This document shows, in pieces, positions 35,863-44,863 of a stretch of 64,000 nucleotides of DNA. The notes below the pieces were generated by a model. That model was not told where the DNA came from and made no database searches. It worked only from the letters and a program-made list of their open reading frames with translations. Position 1 is the stretch's first letter; the number at the start of each line of letters is the position of its first letter. Source of the DNA: Herminiimonas arsenitoxidans (lineage in GTDB: Bacteria > Pseudomonadota > Gammaproteobacteria > Burkholderiales > Burkholderiaceae_D); contig NZ_LT671418.1 in NCBI RefSeq assembly GCF_900130075.1, positions 1,240,001-1,304,000 on the forward strand. The letters run 5' to 3'. Made by a program: the position numbers and the translations under genes.

Positions 35863-38220
35863 ATGCGTCGGATTATCCTATTACCCATCGTCATACTCAT
35901 TGCTGCCTGTAGCACTCTGCTCAGCTCGCGTATCGATAATTTGTATGGCCCAGCGGATCCGACACGCTTTGATATACCGATGGCCCCACCCGCAGACAAT
36001 TCCTATCTGCAAACAATACAACCGATACTCAATCAACGCTGCGTGGTTTGTCACGCCTGCTATGACGCGCCCTGTCAGCTCAAGACCACCAGTTGGGATG
36101 GCCTAGCACGTGGTGCCAACAAAACTGCGGTTTATGATGCGACACGTCTGCTAGCAGCCGAACCATCGCGCCTTTATATCGACGCGCAAAAACCTTCTGA
36201 ATGGCGGCAGCGCGATTTCTTTCCTGTTCTGAACGAGCACATGTCTACGCCGGAAGCCAATCGCGCAGTCGGTTTGATCCATCGCATGCTGGCACTCAAA
36301 CAGCAGCATCCTTGGCCGTCTGACGATAGCAAGCTCAGCAAACTGGATGTATCGGAAAATCGCGCCAATATGTGTCCGGCTGATTTTGAAATGGATGCCT
36401 ACGAACGCAGCACACCGCTAGGCGGCATGCCTTTCGGCCTTCCCGCACTGTCGCCGGCAGAGCATCGCACCATGACGAACTGGCTGGAACGAGGTGCTCC
36501 TTATGAAGGGCAACCCGCATTGCCAGCGGCAGTGACGGTGAAAGTAAACCTGTGGGAAAAATTCTTCAATGGCGATTCATTGAAAGAACAACTGTTCGCG
36601 CGCTATGCCTATGAACATTTATTCCTGGCACATCTGTATTTCGGCGACGAGCTCAACGACGACAAGCAGCGTCGCTATTTCAAACTGGTACGCTCAGCGA
36701 CGCCACCAGGACAGCCGATCAAAATCATTGCAACACCACGCCCGGTAGACAATCCCAATGTTGGCCGCGTCTACTATCGTCTGACTGAAGAACTCGAAGC
36801 AATAGTCGCCAAAACTCACATGCCTTATCGGCTAGATGCACAACGCATGACGCGCTGGCGCAGCCTGTTTTTCGATGTTCCTTATCAGGTAGATAAACTC
36901 CCTGGCTATAGCGAAGAAACCGCAGCCAATCCTTTTGCCACCTTCGCTCAATTACCAGTGGGTGCACGCTATCGCTTCATGCTGGATGAAGCCGAGTTCA
37001 CCATCATGGGCTTCATCAAGGGCCCGGTATGTCGTGGCCAGGTTGCACTCAACGTCATCCGTGATCAGTTTTGGGTGACCTTCCTTGCACCATCCGAAAC
37101 CTACGATAAAGAGGTTGACCACTTGCTGCAACAGAGCGCTGCTCTGGCAAGCCTGCCTACCGGCAATCGCAGCAGCGGCATCCTCGTCCCTTGGCTCGAA
37201 TATGGGAAGCTGGAAAACGACTACCTGAAGGCGCGCACAACCTTGATGGCCAAAGTCATCAAACAACCGGCTGATATCAACCTCAATCTGATCTGGGATG
37301 GTGACGGCAACAACGATAATGCAGCGCTGACCGTGTTCCGCCACTTTGACAATGCAAGTGTGGTCAAAGGCTTTGTCGGCGACACACCAAAAACTGCCTG
37401 GGTCATAGGTTACCCATTACTGGAACGCATCCACTATCTACTGGTGGCCAATTACGATGTGTATGGCAACGTTGGTCATCAACTCAATTCTCGGCTATAC
37501 ATGGATTATCTGCGGGCAGAAGGCGAGTCCACTTTCCTGATGCTGCTACCCAAAGCACAGCGCATCGCCACACGTGACTACTGGTATCGCGGCGACAGTC
37601 TGTCTGTGCGAGAACAAGTTTACGGTGGTCCTGCCAGTACACTGAACGTCGATAGCGGCATCCCTTATGTCACCGATAATCCGAAAAAGGAATTGCTGGA
37701 GCTGATGAGAAAACGACTGGCACCCGTGATCTCTACCAAGCTGGATTGGACGAAGCAAACACCGACATACTTGCAAACTCCGTTGACGACACTCGCAACG
37801 ACCAAGGGCAAGGCATTGCAATGGTTGCCGGAAACTGCGCTGCTGGTAGTCGATACGCCGGACGGCAACGCCAGAACCTACAGCCTGATACGCAATACGG
37901 CACATGCCAGCGTGTCGCATTTATTGGGTGAACGGAAAGAAGTGATACCGGAAGAAGATACCTTGACGCTGGCACCAGGCATCATCTTCAATTATCCGAA
38001 TGCCTTTTATCGCGTGCGCTCTGCTGACTTGCCAGCCATGATCACCGCACTGCAAAGCCTACGTTCGGAAAGTGACTATGCCGCCTTTACCAAACGCTGG
38101 GCCGTACGCCGTGACAATCAGGATTTCTGGGCATTCAGCGATGCGCTACATCAACGCTACTTCAGGGAGCAATCATTGGAAGCAGGCATACTGGATTACA
38201 ACCGTCTGGAATTCCGTTAA
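35863..38220 (+). CDS. cti: Fatty acid cis/trans isomerase
   Basis: A 785-residue periplasmic enzyme that converts cis-unsaturated acyl chains of membrane phospholipids into trans isomers, stiffening the membrane under solvent or heat stress. A signal sequence ends with a lipobox-like LIAAC (Cys16). The haem c attachment motif CVVCH is at residues 60-64, characteristic of Cti. Length and the CHAC...W pattern match the family. Known mainly in Pseudomonas and Vibrio; here it coexists with cfa, which uses the same substrate lipids. Confidence 0.93.
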   Translation: MRRIILLPIVILIAACSTLLSSRIDNLYGPADPTRFDIPMAPPADNSYLQTIQPILNQRCVVCHACYDAPCQLKTTSWDGLARGANKTAVYDATRLLAAEPSRLYIDAQKPSEWRQRDFFPVLNEHMSTPEANRAVGLIHRMLALKQQHPWPSDDSKLSKLDVSENRANMCPADFEMDAYERSTPLGGMPFGLPALSPAEHRTMTNWLERGAPYEGQPALPAAVTVKVNLWEKFFNGDSLKEQLFARYAYEHLFLAHLYFGDELNDDKQRRYFKLVRSATPPGQPIKIIATPRPVDNPNVGRVYYRLTEELEAIVAKTHMPYRLDAQRMTRWRSLFFDVPYQVDKLPGYSEETAANPFATFAQLPVGARYRFMLDEAEFTIMGFIKGPVCRGQVALNVIRDQFWVTFLAPSETYDKEVDHLLQQSAALASLPTGNRSSGILVPWLEYGKLENDYLKARTTLMAKVIKQPADINLNLIWDGDGNNDNAALTVFRHFDNASVVKGFVGDTPKTAWVIGYPLLERIHYLLVANYDVYGNVGHQLNSRLYMDYLRAEGESTFLMLLPKAQRIATRDYWYRGDSLSVREQVYGGPASTLNVDSGIPYVTDNPKKELLELMRKRLAPVISTKLDWTKQTPTYLQTPLTTLATTKGKALQWLPETALLVVDTPDGNARTYSLIRNTAHASVSHLLGERKEVIPEEDTLTLAPGIIFNYPNAFYRVRSADLPAMITALQSLRSESDYAAFTKRWAVRRDNQDFWAFSDALHQRYFREQSLEAGILDYNRLEFR

Positions 38221-38345
38221 GCGGCTGAGTAAAAAACTACGACTGTCCAGCTCTAGCCATAAGCAAAAACACTTAAGCGATTCGATTGACTTGCTTCGCC
38301 GGCCAACCATACTATGGAGTCGTCTGAATATGCTTGCACACGCTT

Positions 38346-38729
38346 ATGTCCGAGAAGAACATCGAAGGCAATAACATCTTGCTCTTCACACGCTCTGTAA
38401 AACGCCCCTCCCCCGAGGAAGTCGCTGCTATTGCTGCATCAGATCTGTACGAGCTATTACCCGTCTACGATCGGTTGATCGGACTGTTACGAGAAACCTA
38501 CGACTATGAACTGGATATGTTGACGGATGACATCGTGCTTTCCGTCGTACGTTGTCGAGCAGCCCTGGCAAAAGGGATGGACGATCAAACCAGTTTGAAA
38601 ATGGTCAAGGAAATGCGCGAAGGATTGCGTGAAATGCCTAAAACCTTGCGCTCGCTACTGCCGGGCCTGGGACCGCGTCTGGGAGAAAGCATAGAACACA
38701 AACTGGGAATCCGGTTTTCCAAGTACTAG
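38346..38729 (+). CDS. Unknown cytoplasmic protein
   Basis: A 127-residue soluble protein with no family I recognise, mostly helical by appearance (EEVAAIAASDLYELLP..., LKMVKEMREGLREMPKTLR) and without signal or membrane segments. An ATG was preferred to a TTG four codons upstream. It lies between cti and the convergent egtB and is not part of an obvious operon. Confidence 0.6.
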   Translation: MSEKNIEGNNILLFTRSVKRPSPEEVAAIAASDLYELLPVYDRLIGLLRETYDYELDMLTDDIVLSVVRCRAALAKGMDDQTSLKMVKEMREGLREMPKTLRSLLPGLGPRLGESIEHKLGIRFSKY

Positions 38730-38766
38730 GATCAAACCTGAGATCAGCATCCATCCTCTAAAGTAC

Positions 38767-39978
38767 CTAGCGCGCCAAACGAATTCCGGAAAATTGCCAA
38801 CGCGCCGTCGCCGGAAAGAAATTTCGATAACTGACACGCTCATGTCCGCTCGGTGTCACAGATGAAGAACCACGCAGTACATACTGATTCGACATGAACT
38901 TGCCGTTGTATTCACCCAGCGCACCCGCTGCAGTTTGATAACCGGGATACGCTGCATAACTGCTGCTGGTCCATTGCCAGCAAGTACCAAACAACTGGAT
39001 CAAGTCTCTCGCTTCCCGCGCAGCATGTTCCCATTCAGCTTCAGTCGGCAAACGCGCACCACTCCAGCGCGCATAGGCATCCGCCTCAAAATAAGAAACA
39101 TGCGTCAACGCTGCATGCAAATCAAGCGGCCGCAAGCCATGCAGAGAAAATGTATGCCAGCCTCTATCATGCTGCCAATACAGCGGATGCGAAATTTGTT
39201 GTGTCTGCACCCAATCCCAACCTTCCGACAACCATAAAGCCGGATTCTCATAGCCGCCCGCTTCGACGAAAGCCAGATACTCGCGATTCGTCACCAGTCG
39301 TGTCGCCAGTGCATACGGTTCGACAAACTGCCGATGGCGTGGCAACTCATTATCAAAACAAAAATCTGTTCCCTCATGCCCCAGCTGCACCACACCGCTA
39401 TCGAAAGACTGCCATTGCAATGCCGGTGCTGTTTCGGCCAATGAATAGAGCGTATCGGTATACGCCGGCTTGAGCGGATTGCGTGAGAAGAGATGCAAGA
39501 CATCCGTCATCATCAATTCCTGATGCTGCTGTTCGTGTTGCAAACCCAGTTCCAGTAAACCCACCATTTCTGACTTGGCCTCTGCTGGTAATGCTTGTGC
39601 AAGCAAAGCATGTATCCGTACATCCACATCACGCCGATAGGCCAGCACTTCGTCAAATGGCGGACGCGTCAGCAAGCCGCGTTGCGCACGTGCATGCTTG
39701 TCACCCACTCCGTTGTAATAGGAATTGAACAGGACACGGAAGGCTGGATGATGAGGCTGGAAGTTTGCTTCGAAACGTTCAAGGATAAAGGTTTCAAAAA
39801 ACCAGGTGGTGTGTGCCAGATGCCATTTGATCGGACTGGCATCCGGCATCGATTGCGCACCACAATCTTCTTCCGACAGCGGCGCTGCCAAGGCTAGCGA
39901 GCGTGCGCGTATAGCCAGATAACGCGCCAGGCTCTGATGCGGTGCAAGCAGATGAATATTTTCTGTCTGTGCGTTCAT
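38767..39978 (-). CDS. egtB: Ergothioneine/ovothiol-type sulfoxide synthase EgtB
   Basis: A 403-residue nonheme-iron enzyme that joins a thiol to trimethylhistidine (hercynine) with oxygen. All three iron-binding histidines are present: H56 in [10 protein letters not shown], and H148/H152 in HEQQHQE. The C-terminal sulfatase-modifying domain has [11 protein letters not shown] and ends [20 protein letters not shown]. It lies 117 bp downstream of egtD. This is the intact EgtB of the window, unlike the SenA-like protein at 31.2 kb. Confidence 0.92.
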   Translation of the reverse strand: MNAQTENIHLLAPHQSLARYLAIRARSLALAAPLSEEDCGAQSMPDASPIKWHLAHTTWFFETFILERFEANFQPHHPAFRVLFNSYYNGVGDKHARAQRGLLTRPPFDEVLAYRRDVDVRIHALLAQALPAEAKSEMVGLLELGLQHEQQHQELMMTDVLHLFSRNPLKPAYTDTLYSLAETAPALQWQSFDSGVVQLGHEGTDFCFDNELPRHRQFVEPYALATRLVTNREYLAFVEAGGYENPALWLSEGWDWVQTQQISHPLYWQHDRGWHTFSLHGLRPLDLHAALTHVSYFEADAYARWSGARLPTEAEWEHAAREARDLIQLFGTCWQWTSSSYAAYPGYQTAAGALGEYNGKFMSNQYVLRGSSSVTPSGHERVSYRNFFPATARWQFSGIRLAR

Positions 39979-40095
39979 TGCAATCCGTCATGTTGTTGGT
40001 GGAACAGTTTCAGGATGCGGCTTTGTGCAGTTTACTGCGAATTAAATAAATACGAAATCAAGCTGTAAACAAGAACTGCAAAGCAACTATTTGGC

Positions 40096-41046
40096 TCAAA
40101 TCGTATGTGCGTGGCACACCATGAACCAGTGCTGCGGATCAGTCCAAAACGACAAGCGACGGAAGCCCGCTTGCTCCAGCAAATCCGTAAAGCTGCGCTG
40201 CGTGTACTTGTAACTATTTTCGGTATGTATGCGTTCGCCACGTTCAAAACGTCGCTCGCCCTGTGGCCAGCGCACGGTTTGCTCTGATGCCGCTTCCAGA
40301 TGCATTTCTATACGACTGGCCTTGTCATTAAAAAAACCGCGATGTCGCCACGCCCGCACATCGAAGTCGGTACCTAACAAATGATTCAGGTGTCGCAACA
40401 GGTTCAGGTTGAAAGCAGCCGTAACGCCCAGCGCATCATCGTAGGCGGCATCCAGTATGGATTTTTCCTTGATCAGATCGACGCCTATCAGCAAGCCACC
40501 ATCTTCACCGCAAGCCGCGCGGATGCGCTGCAGGAAGGCCAGTGCTTCCTCCGGCGTGAAATTGCCGATAGAAGAACCGGGATAAAAGAACAGGCGCTTT
40601 TCTTCACGCACACTATCCGGCAAGAGCAATTCACTGGAAAAATCCATCCCCAGACCGGTCATGACAATAGATGGAAATTGCTGCTGCAAACGCTGCAACG
40701 AGTCGCGCAGGAAGCTGACTGAAATATCGACCGGCACATATTGCACCGGTTGCAAGGCAGGAAACAGGCGCGCTGCCTTGACGCAGTTACCAGCGCCCAG
40801 ATCGATCAGCGTGGCCCCGCTGCCTATGGCTTGTGCAATCGCCCTGCCATGCGTTTTGAAGATAAGGGATTCAGTGCGGGTTGGATAATATTCCGGCAAC
40901 TCGCAAATCGCCTCGAATAATTTGGAACCCAGGGCATCGTACAGATACTTGGGTGAGGTAAAAGCCTGTGCTGCGCTCAAGCCCGCGAGCAGTTCGTCAC
41001 GGACACTCTGGTCATTCTGTTCGGTACACTGGATGAATTGCAGCAA
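40096..41046 (-). CDS. egtD: L-histidine N(alpha)-methyltransferase EgtD
   Basis: A 316-residue SAM-dependent enzyme that trimethylates histidine to hercynine, first step of ergothioneine synthesis. Family motifs: SPKYLYDALGSKLFE, LPEYYPTRTE, IDLGAGNCVKAARLF (SAM site) and FFYPGSSIGN. It is upstream of egtB on the same strand, forming the hercynine-to-sulfoxide pair; a separate EgtE-type lyase is not visible. Confidence 0.94.
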   Translation of the reverse strand: MLQFIQCTEQNDQSVRDELLAGLSAAQAFTSPKYLYDALGSKLFEAICELPEYYPTRTESLIFKTHGRAIAQAIGSGATLIDLGAGNCVKAARLFPALQPVQYVPVDISVSFLRDSLQRLQQQFPSIVMTGLGMDFSSELLLPDSVREEKRLFFYPGSSIGNFTPEEALAFLQRIRAACGEDGGLLIGVDLIKEKSILDAAYDDALGVTAAFNLNLLRHLNHLLGTDFDVRAWRHRGFFNDKASRIEMHLEAASEQTVRWPQGERRFERGERIHTENSYKYTQRSFTDLLEQAGFRRLSFWTDPQHWFMVCHAHTI

Positions 41047-41322
41047 TCTGCTCCCCCGTGATGCGTGAATCTGAATGACCCCATTTCGGCGTGACAGTTC
41101 ATTGACTAGGCAAAGATAACAGTTGTGCTCTGCCCGCCCGCCCCCATATTGCCTGAGAACAAATGTGTTTTCTGCATTTTTTAACGAAGTACGCGGAAAA
41201 ATATGCCGCGTTGACTGGTGTTAAGCTAGGCCTTCATGCCAGCCGTAATCGCCATGCCTTAAATGCAAGAATCAGGCTGCCTCTGCCTCCTGACATCATC
41301 TTTTACCCAGAATACTGTATCC

Positions 41323-43110
41323 ATGACCATCAAGACGTCCCGAGAATTGCAAAAAGGCAGCATCGCCACTTTACGCGGCCTGGTTAAATTTTTACTGCCG
41401 TATAAAAAACAGTTTGCCCTGGCCGGCATTGCGCTGATCGTCGCGGCCGCCGCCACACTGGCAATCCCGTATGCATTCCGGCAAATGATCGATCTGGGCT
41501 TTGGTGCCAACGGCATGCATGATCCGTCCAGCATCAACACTTATTTCATCGCCTTGTTCGGCGTTGCCTGCGTGTTGGCGATCGCCACTGCGGCGCGCTT
41601 TTACATGGTGTCGTGGCTGGGCGAACGTGTCACCGCCGATGTGCGCAATGCGGTCTATTCACACGTGGTGACGCAAAGCCCGCAATTCTTTGAAACCACG
41701 CAAAGCGGCGAAGTCTTGTCGCGCATCACGACCGATACAACGCTGATACAAACACTGATAGGCACCAGCATTTCGATGGCTTTGCGCAATGCGCTGCTGT
41801 TCGCTGGCGGTTTGGTGATGCTCTTCATTACCAGCATCAAATTGTCATCCATCATTCTGATCACTCTCGCTTTCGTCGTCTTGCCTATCGTGTGGTTTGG
41901 CCGTCGTGTACGTACCTTGTCACGTGATTCACAAGATCGTGTAGCGGATGCTTCTGCACTGGCTGGAGAAATCCTCAATGCGATGCCTACCGTGCAGGCT
42001 TACACGCACGAAAAAATCGAAGCTCAACGTTTCGGTAAAACCGTAGAGAGCGCATTCAAAACAGCGATGCGCCGCATACGCGCACGTTCCTTGTTGACGA
42101 TGATTGCCATCCTGCTGATCTTTGGTGCCATCGTCTTCGTACTGTGGCTGGGTGCACATGCTGTCATCGACGGCACCATGAGCGGCGGCGTGCTCGGTCA
42201 ATTCATTCTTTATTCGGCAATTGTTGCCGGTGCGATCGGTGCATTATCGGAAGTGTTAGGCGATGCACAACGCGCAGCCGGCGCGACCGAACGTTTGCTT
42301 GAGTTATTGGAAGAGAAATCACCCATTAAATCTCCTGCATCGCCGACCGCCTTGCCGCCACGGCGTGCCAATGGTGCATCGCTGACGCTGGACTTGGTAA
42401 CCTTCCACTATCCATCTCGTCCATTGACGCCGGCACTGTCCAATCTGTCGGTCGCAATTCAAGCAGGTGAAACTGTCGCCATCGTCGGTCCGTCCGGCGC
42501 GGGCAAGACTTCATTGTTCCAGTTGCTGTTGCGCTTCTACGATCCGCAAGAAGGCGTGATCGAGCTGGATGGCATCGATATCCGCGACCTCGACTTGCAT
42601 GACTTGCGCAATACGATAGGCATCGTGCCGCAAGACACGGTGATTTTTTCTGCCAATGCGATGGAGAACATACGCTATGGCCGTCCCGATGCCAGCGACG
42701 ATGACGTGATTGCCGCTGCCCGCATGGCCGCTGCGCATGAATTCATCGAGCGTCTGCCGGAAGGTTACAACTCCTTCCTCGGCGAGCGTGGTGTGCGTTT
42801 GTCTGGCGGTCAACGCCAGCGCATTGCAATTGCACGTGCTCTGCTGAAGAATCCACCACTGCTGTTGCTGGACGAAGCAACCAGCGCACTCGATGCCGAA
42901 TCCGAACGTTTGGTACAAGGCGCACTGGAAGCTGCCATGGTCGGCCGTACCACCTTGGTCATCGCACATAGACTGGCGACTGTACAACGCGCCAATCGCA
43001 TCATCGTGATGGAACACGGCAAGATAGTCGAAACCGGCACGCACGCTACATTGGTCGCGGCCGGTGGACTGTATGCGAGCCTGGCGGCCTTGCAATTTGG
43101 CCAGCATTGA
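41323..43110 (+). CDS. ABC exporter, fused membrane and ATPase domains (MsbA-like)
   Basis: A 595-residue half-exporter: six transmembrane helices in about the first 310 residues, with a QTLIGTS coupling region, then one ABC ATPase. Walker A GPSGAGKT is at about 389, the signature LSGGQRQR at about 493, and LLLDEATSALD follows. It works as a homodimer to export lipids, peptides or drugs; the substrate is unknown. ATG 41323 chosen over an earlier in-frame start that adds unconserved residues. The divergent egtD does not suggest a function. Confidence 0.88.
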   Translation: MTIKTSRELQKGSIATLRGLVKFLLPYKKQFALAGIALIVAAAATLAIPYAFRQMIDLGFGANGMHDPSSINTYFIALFGVACVLAIATAARFYMVSWLGERVTADVRNAVYSHVVTQSPQFFETTQSGEVLSRITTDTTLIQTLIGTSISMALRNALLFAGGLVMLFITSIKLSSIILITLAFVVLPIVWFGRRVRTLSRDSQDRVADASALAGEILNAMPTVQAYTHEKIEAQRFGKTVESAFKTAMRRIRARSLLTMIAILLIFGAIVFVLWLGAHAVIDGTMSGGVLGQFILYSAIVAGAIGALSEVLGDAQRAAGATERLLELLEEKSPIKSPASPTALPPRRANGASLTLDLVTFHYPSRPLTPALSNLSVAIQAGETVAIVGPSGAGKTSLFQLLLRFYDPQEGVIELDGIDIRDLDLHDLRNTIGIVPQDTVIFSANAMENIRYGRPDASDDDVIAAARMAAAHEFIERLPEGYNSFLGERGVRLSGGQRQRIAIARALLKNPPLLLLDEATSALDAESERLVQGALEAAMVGRTTLVIAHRLATVQRANRIIVMEHGKIVETGTHATLVAAGGLYASLAALQFGQH

Positions 43111-43212
43111 TCGCCGATTCCGCTGCCTGCGGCTTAAGCCGTTAAAATAGCGAATTCCCGGGAAATATAGCAAAAGTTATATTCCGACAACCTATATAAA
43201 AACGGACTACGC

Positions 43213-44187
43213 ATGAAACAGTATCTTGACCTGGTGCGCACAGTACTCGATACCGGCACCTGGCAGGAAAATCGTACCGGCATCCGCACCATCAGCATTC
43301 CTGGTGCCATGCTGCGCTTCGATCTGCAAAAAGACGGCTTCCCAGCAATTACGACCAAGCGACTCGCATTCAAATCCGTGATCGGCGAATTGATAGGATT
43401 CTTGCGCGCGACCCGCAGTGCTGCCGATTTCCGCGCACTGGGTTGCAAGGTATGGGATCAAAATGCCAATGAAAATACCGAATGGCTGAACAATCCGTAT
43501 CGCCAGGGCGAAGACGACCTCGGCCCGGTATATGGCGTGCAATGGCGCCAATGGCCAGCCTACAAATTGCTCGACGCCGACAATACAGCGCAGATTGAAG
43601 ATGCACAGAAGCACGGCTTCCGCGTCGTCTCCGCCGTCAATGACGAAGGCAAGGGCAAAGTTCTGCTGTACAAAGCCATCGATCAATTACGCGACTGCCT
43701 CGACACCATCATCAAGAATCCAGGCAGCCGTCGCATCCTGTTTCACGGTTGGAACTGTGCCGATCTGGACGCGATCGCCTTGCCGGCTTGCCATTTGCTG
43801 TATCAGTTCATTCCAAATGCGACGACCAAAGAAATTTCGCTCTGCCTGTACATCCGCAGCAACGATATCGGCCTTGGTACGCCTTTCAATCTGGCTGAAG
43901 CCGCTGCCTTGCTGCATGTGGTGGGCCGCCTGACTGGCTATACACCGAAGTGGTTCACCTACTTCATCGGCGACGCACATATCTATGAGAATCATCTGGA
44001 TATGCTCAATGAGCAAATGATGCGCGAACCGCATGCCTCGCCCAAGCTGGTTTTATCAGATCGCATTCCTGACTATGCCGTCACCGGCAAGTACGAACCT
44101 GAATGGCTGGAAAAACTCGAACCTAGCGATTTCAGTCTGGAAAAATACGAACATCACGCACCATTGAGTGCGCCGATGGCTGTTTAA
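43213..44187 (+). CDS. thyA: Thymidylate synthase
   Basis: A 324-residue enzyme that methylates dUMP to dTMP with methylenetetrahydrofolate. The nucleophile is C193 in [10 protein letters not shown], and [12 protein letters not shown] binds the nucleotide. It is about 60 residues longer than E. coli ThyA because of an extra segment around residues 118-155 ([18 protein letters not shown] onward), a known variant length. The folate-regenerating folA starts 15 bp downstream. Confidence 0.96.
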   Translation: MKQYLDLVRTVLDTGTWQENRTGIRTISIPGAMLRFDLQKDGFPAITTKRLAFKSVIGELIGFLRATRSAADFRALGCKVWDQNANENTEWLNNPYRQGEDDLGPVYGVQWRQWPAYKLLDADNTAQIEDAQKHGFRVVSAVNDEGKGKVLLYKAIDQLRDCLDTIIKNPGSRRILFHGWNCADLDAIALPACHLLYQFIPNATTKEISLCLYIRSNDIGLGTPFNLAEAAALLHVVGRLTGYTPKWFTYFIGDAHIYENHLDMLNEQMMREPHASPKLVLSDRIPDYAVTGKYEPEWLEKLEPSDFSLEKYEHHAPLSAPMAV

Positions 44188-44202
44188 AATTACACGAACA
44201 CT

Positions 44203-44691
44203 ATGCCCGCACATCTGACCATCGTCGTCGCCACTGATACCAACAACGGTATCGGCATCAACAACACCCTGGCCTGGCATTTGCCGGAAGATCTGGCGCA
44301 CTTCAAGCGCACGACGTCCGGCCATCCGATCATCATGGGTCGCAAGACTTTCGACTCCATCGGACGCCCTTTGCCGAATCGCCGCAATATCGTCATTACG
44401 CGTAATGCAGAGTGGCAACATGCTGGCGTCGAAGCAGTCACTTCGCTGGATGCCGCCAAGGCGCTGGTCGGTGACAATGCGGCCTTCATTATCGGTGGTG
44501 CGCAGATTTATGCCGACACACTGGCAGGCACTGACCGCCTGATCGTGACCAAGATAGACAAAACCTTTGATTGCGATGCTTTTTTCCCGGTTATCGACCC
44601 AAAACAGTGGCAAGAAACCGCACGTGAAGAACATCATTCCGAGGCAAATGGCTTCGATTACGCCTACATTACCTACGACCGGATTAAATAG
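44203..44691 (+). CDS. folA: Dihydrofolate reductase
   Basis: A 162-residue NADPH-dependent enzyme that restores tetrahydrofolate after the ThyA reaction. It has the typical GIGINNTLAWHLPEDL substrate region, GRKTFDSIGRPLPNR and IIGGAQIY. It forms a thyA-folA operon with a 15-bp gap. Confidence 0.97.
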   Translation: MPAHLTIVVATDTNNGIGINNTLAWHLPEDLAHFKRTTSGHPIIMGRKTFDSIGRPLPNRRNIVITRNAEWQHAGVEAVTSLDAAKALVGDNAAFIIGGAQIYADTLAGTDRLIVTKIDKTFDCDAFFPVIDPKQWQETAREEHHSEANGFDYAYITYDRIK

Positions 44692-44863
44692 TCTGATCGT
44701 TTTTGTAACACTGGCGTCACACTGGTGACCCACTATGCCGCTGATCGACCAATCGGCGGCTTTTTTCTCCCCAAATCGCATACATATCTGCGAAAATTCG
44801 CTTTCCTTATCTGGCGCACAAATCAAGCCTGTGCGCCGCACTTTCCGTCTTGCTGGAGACCTC

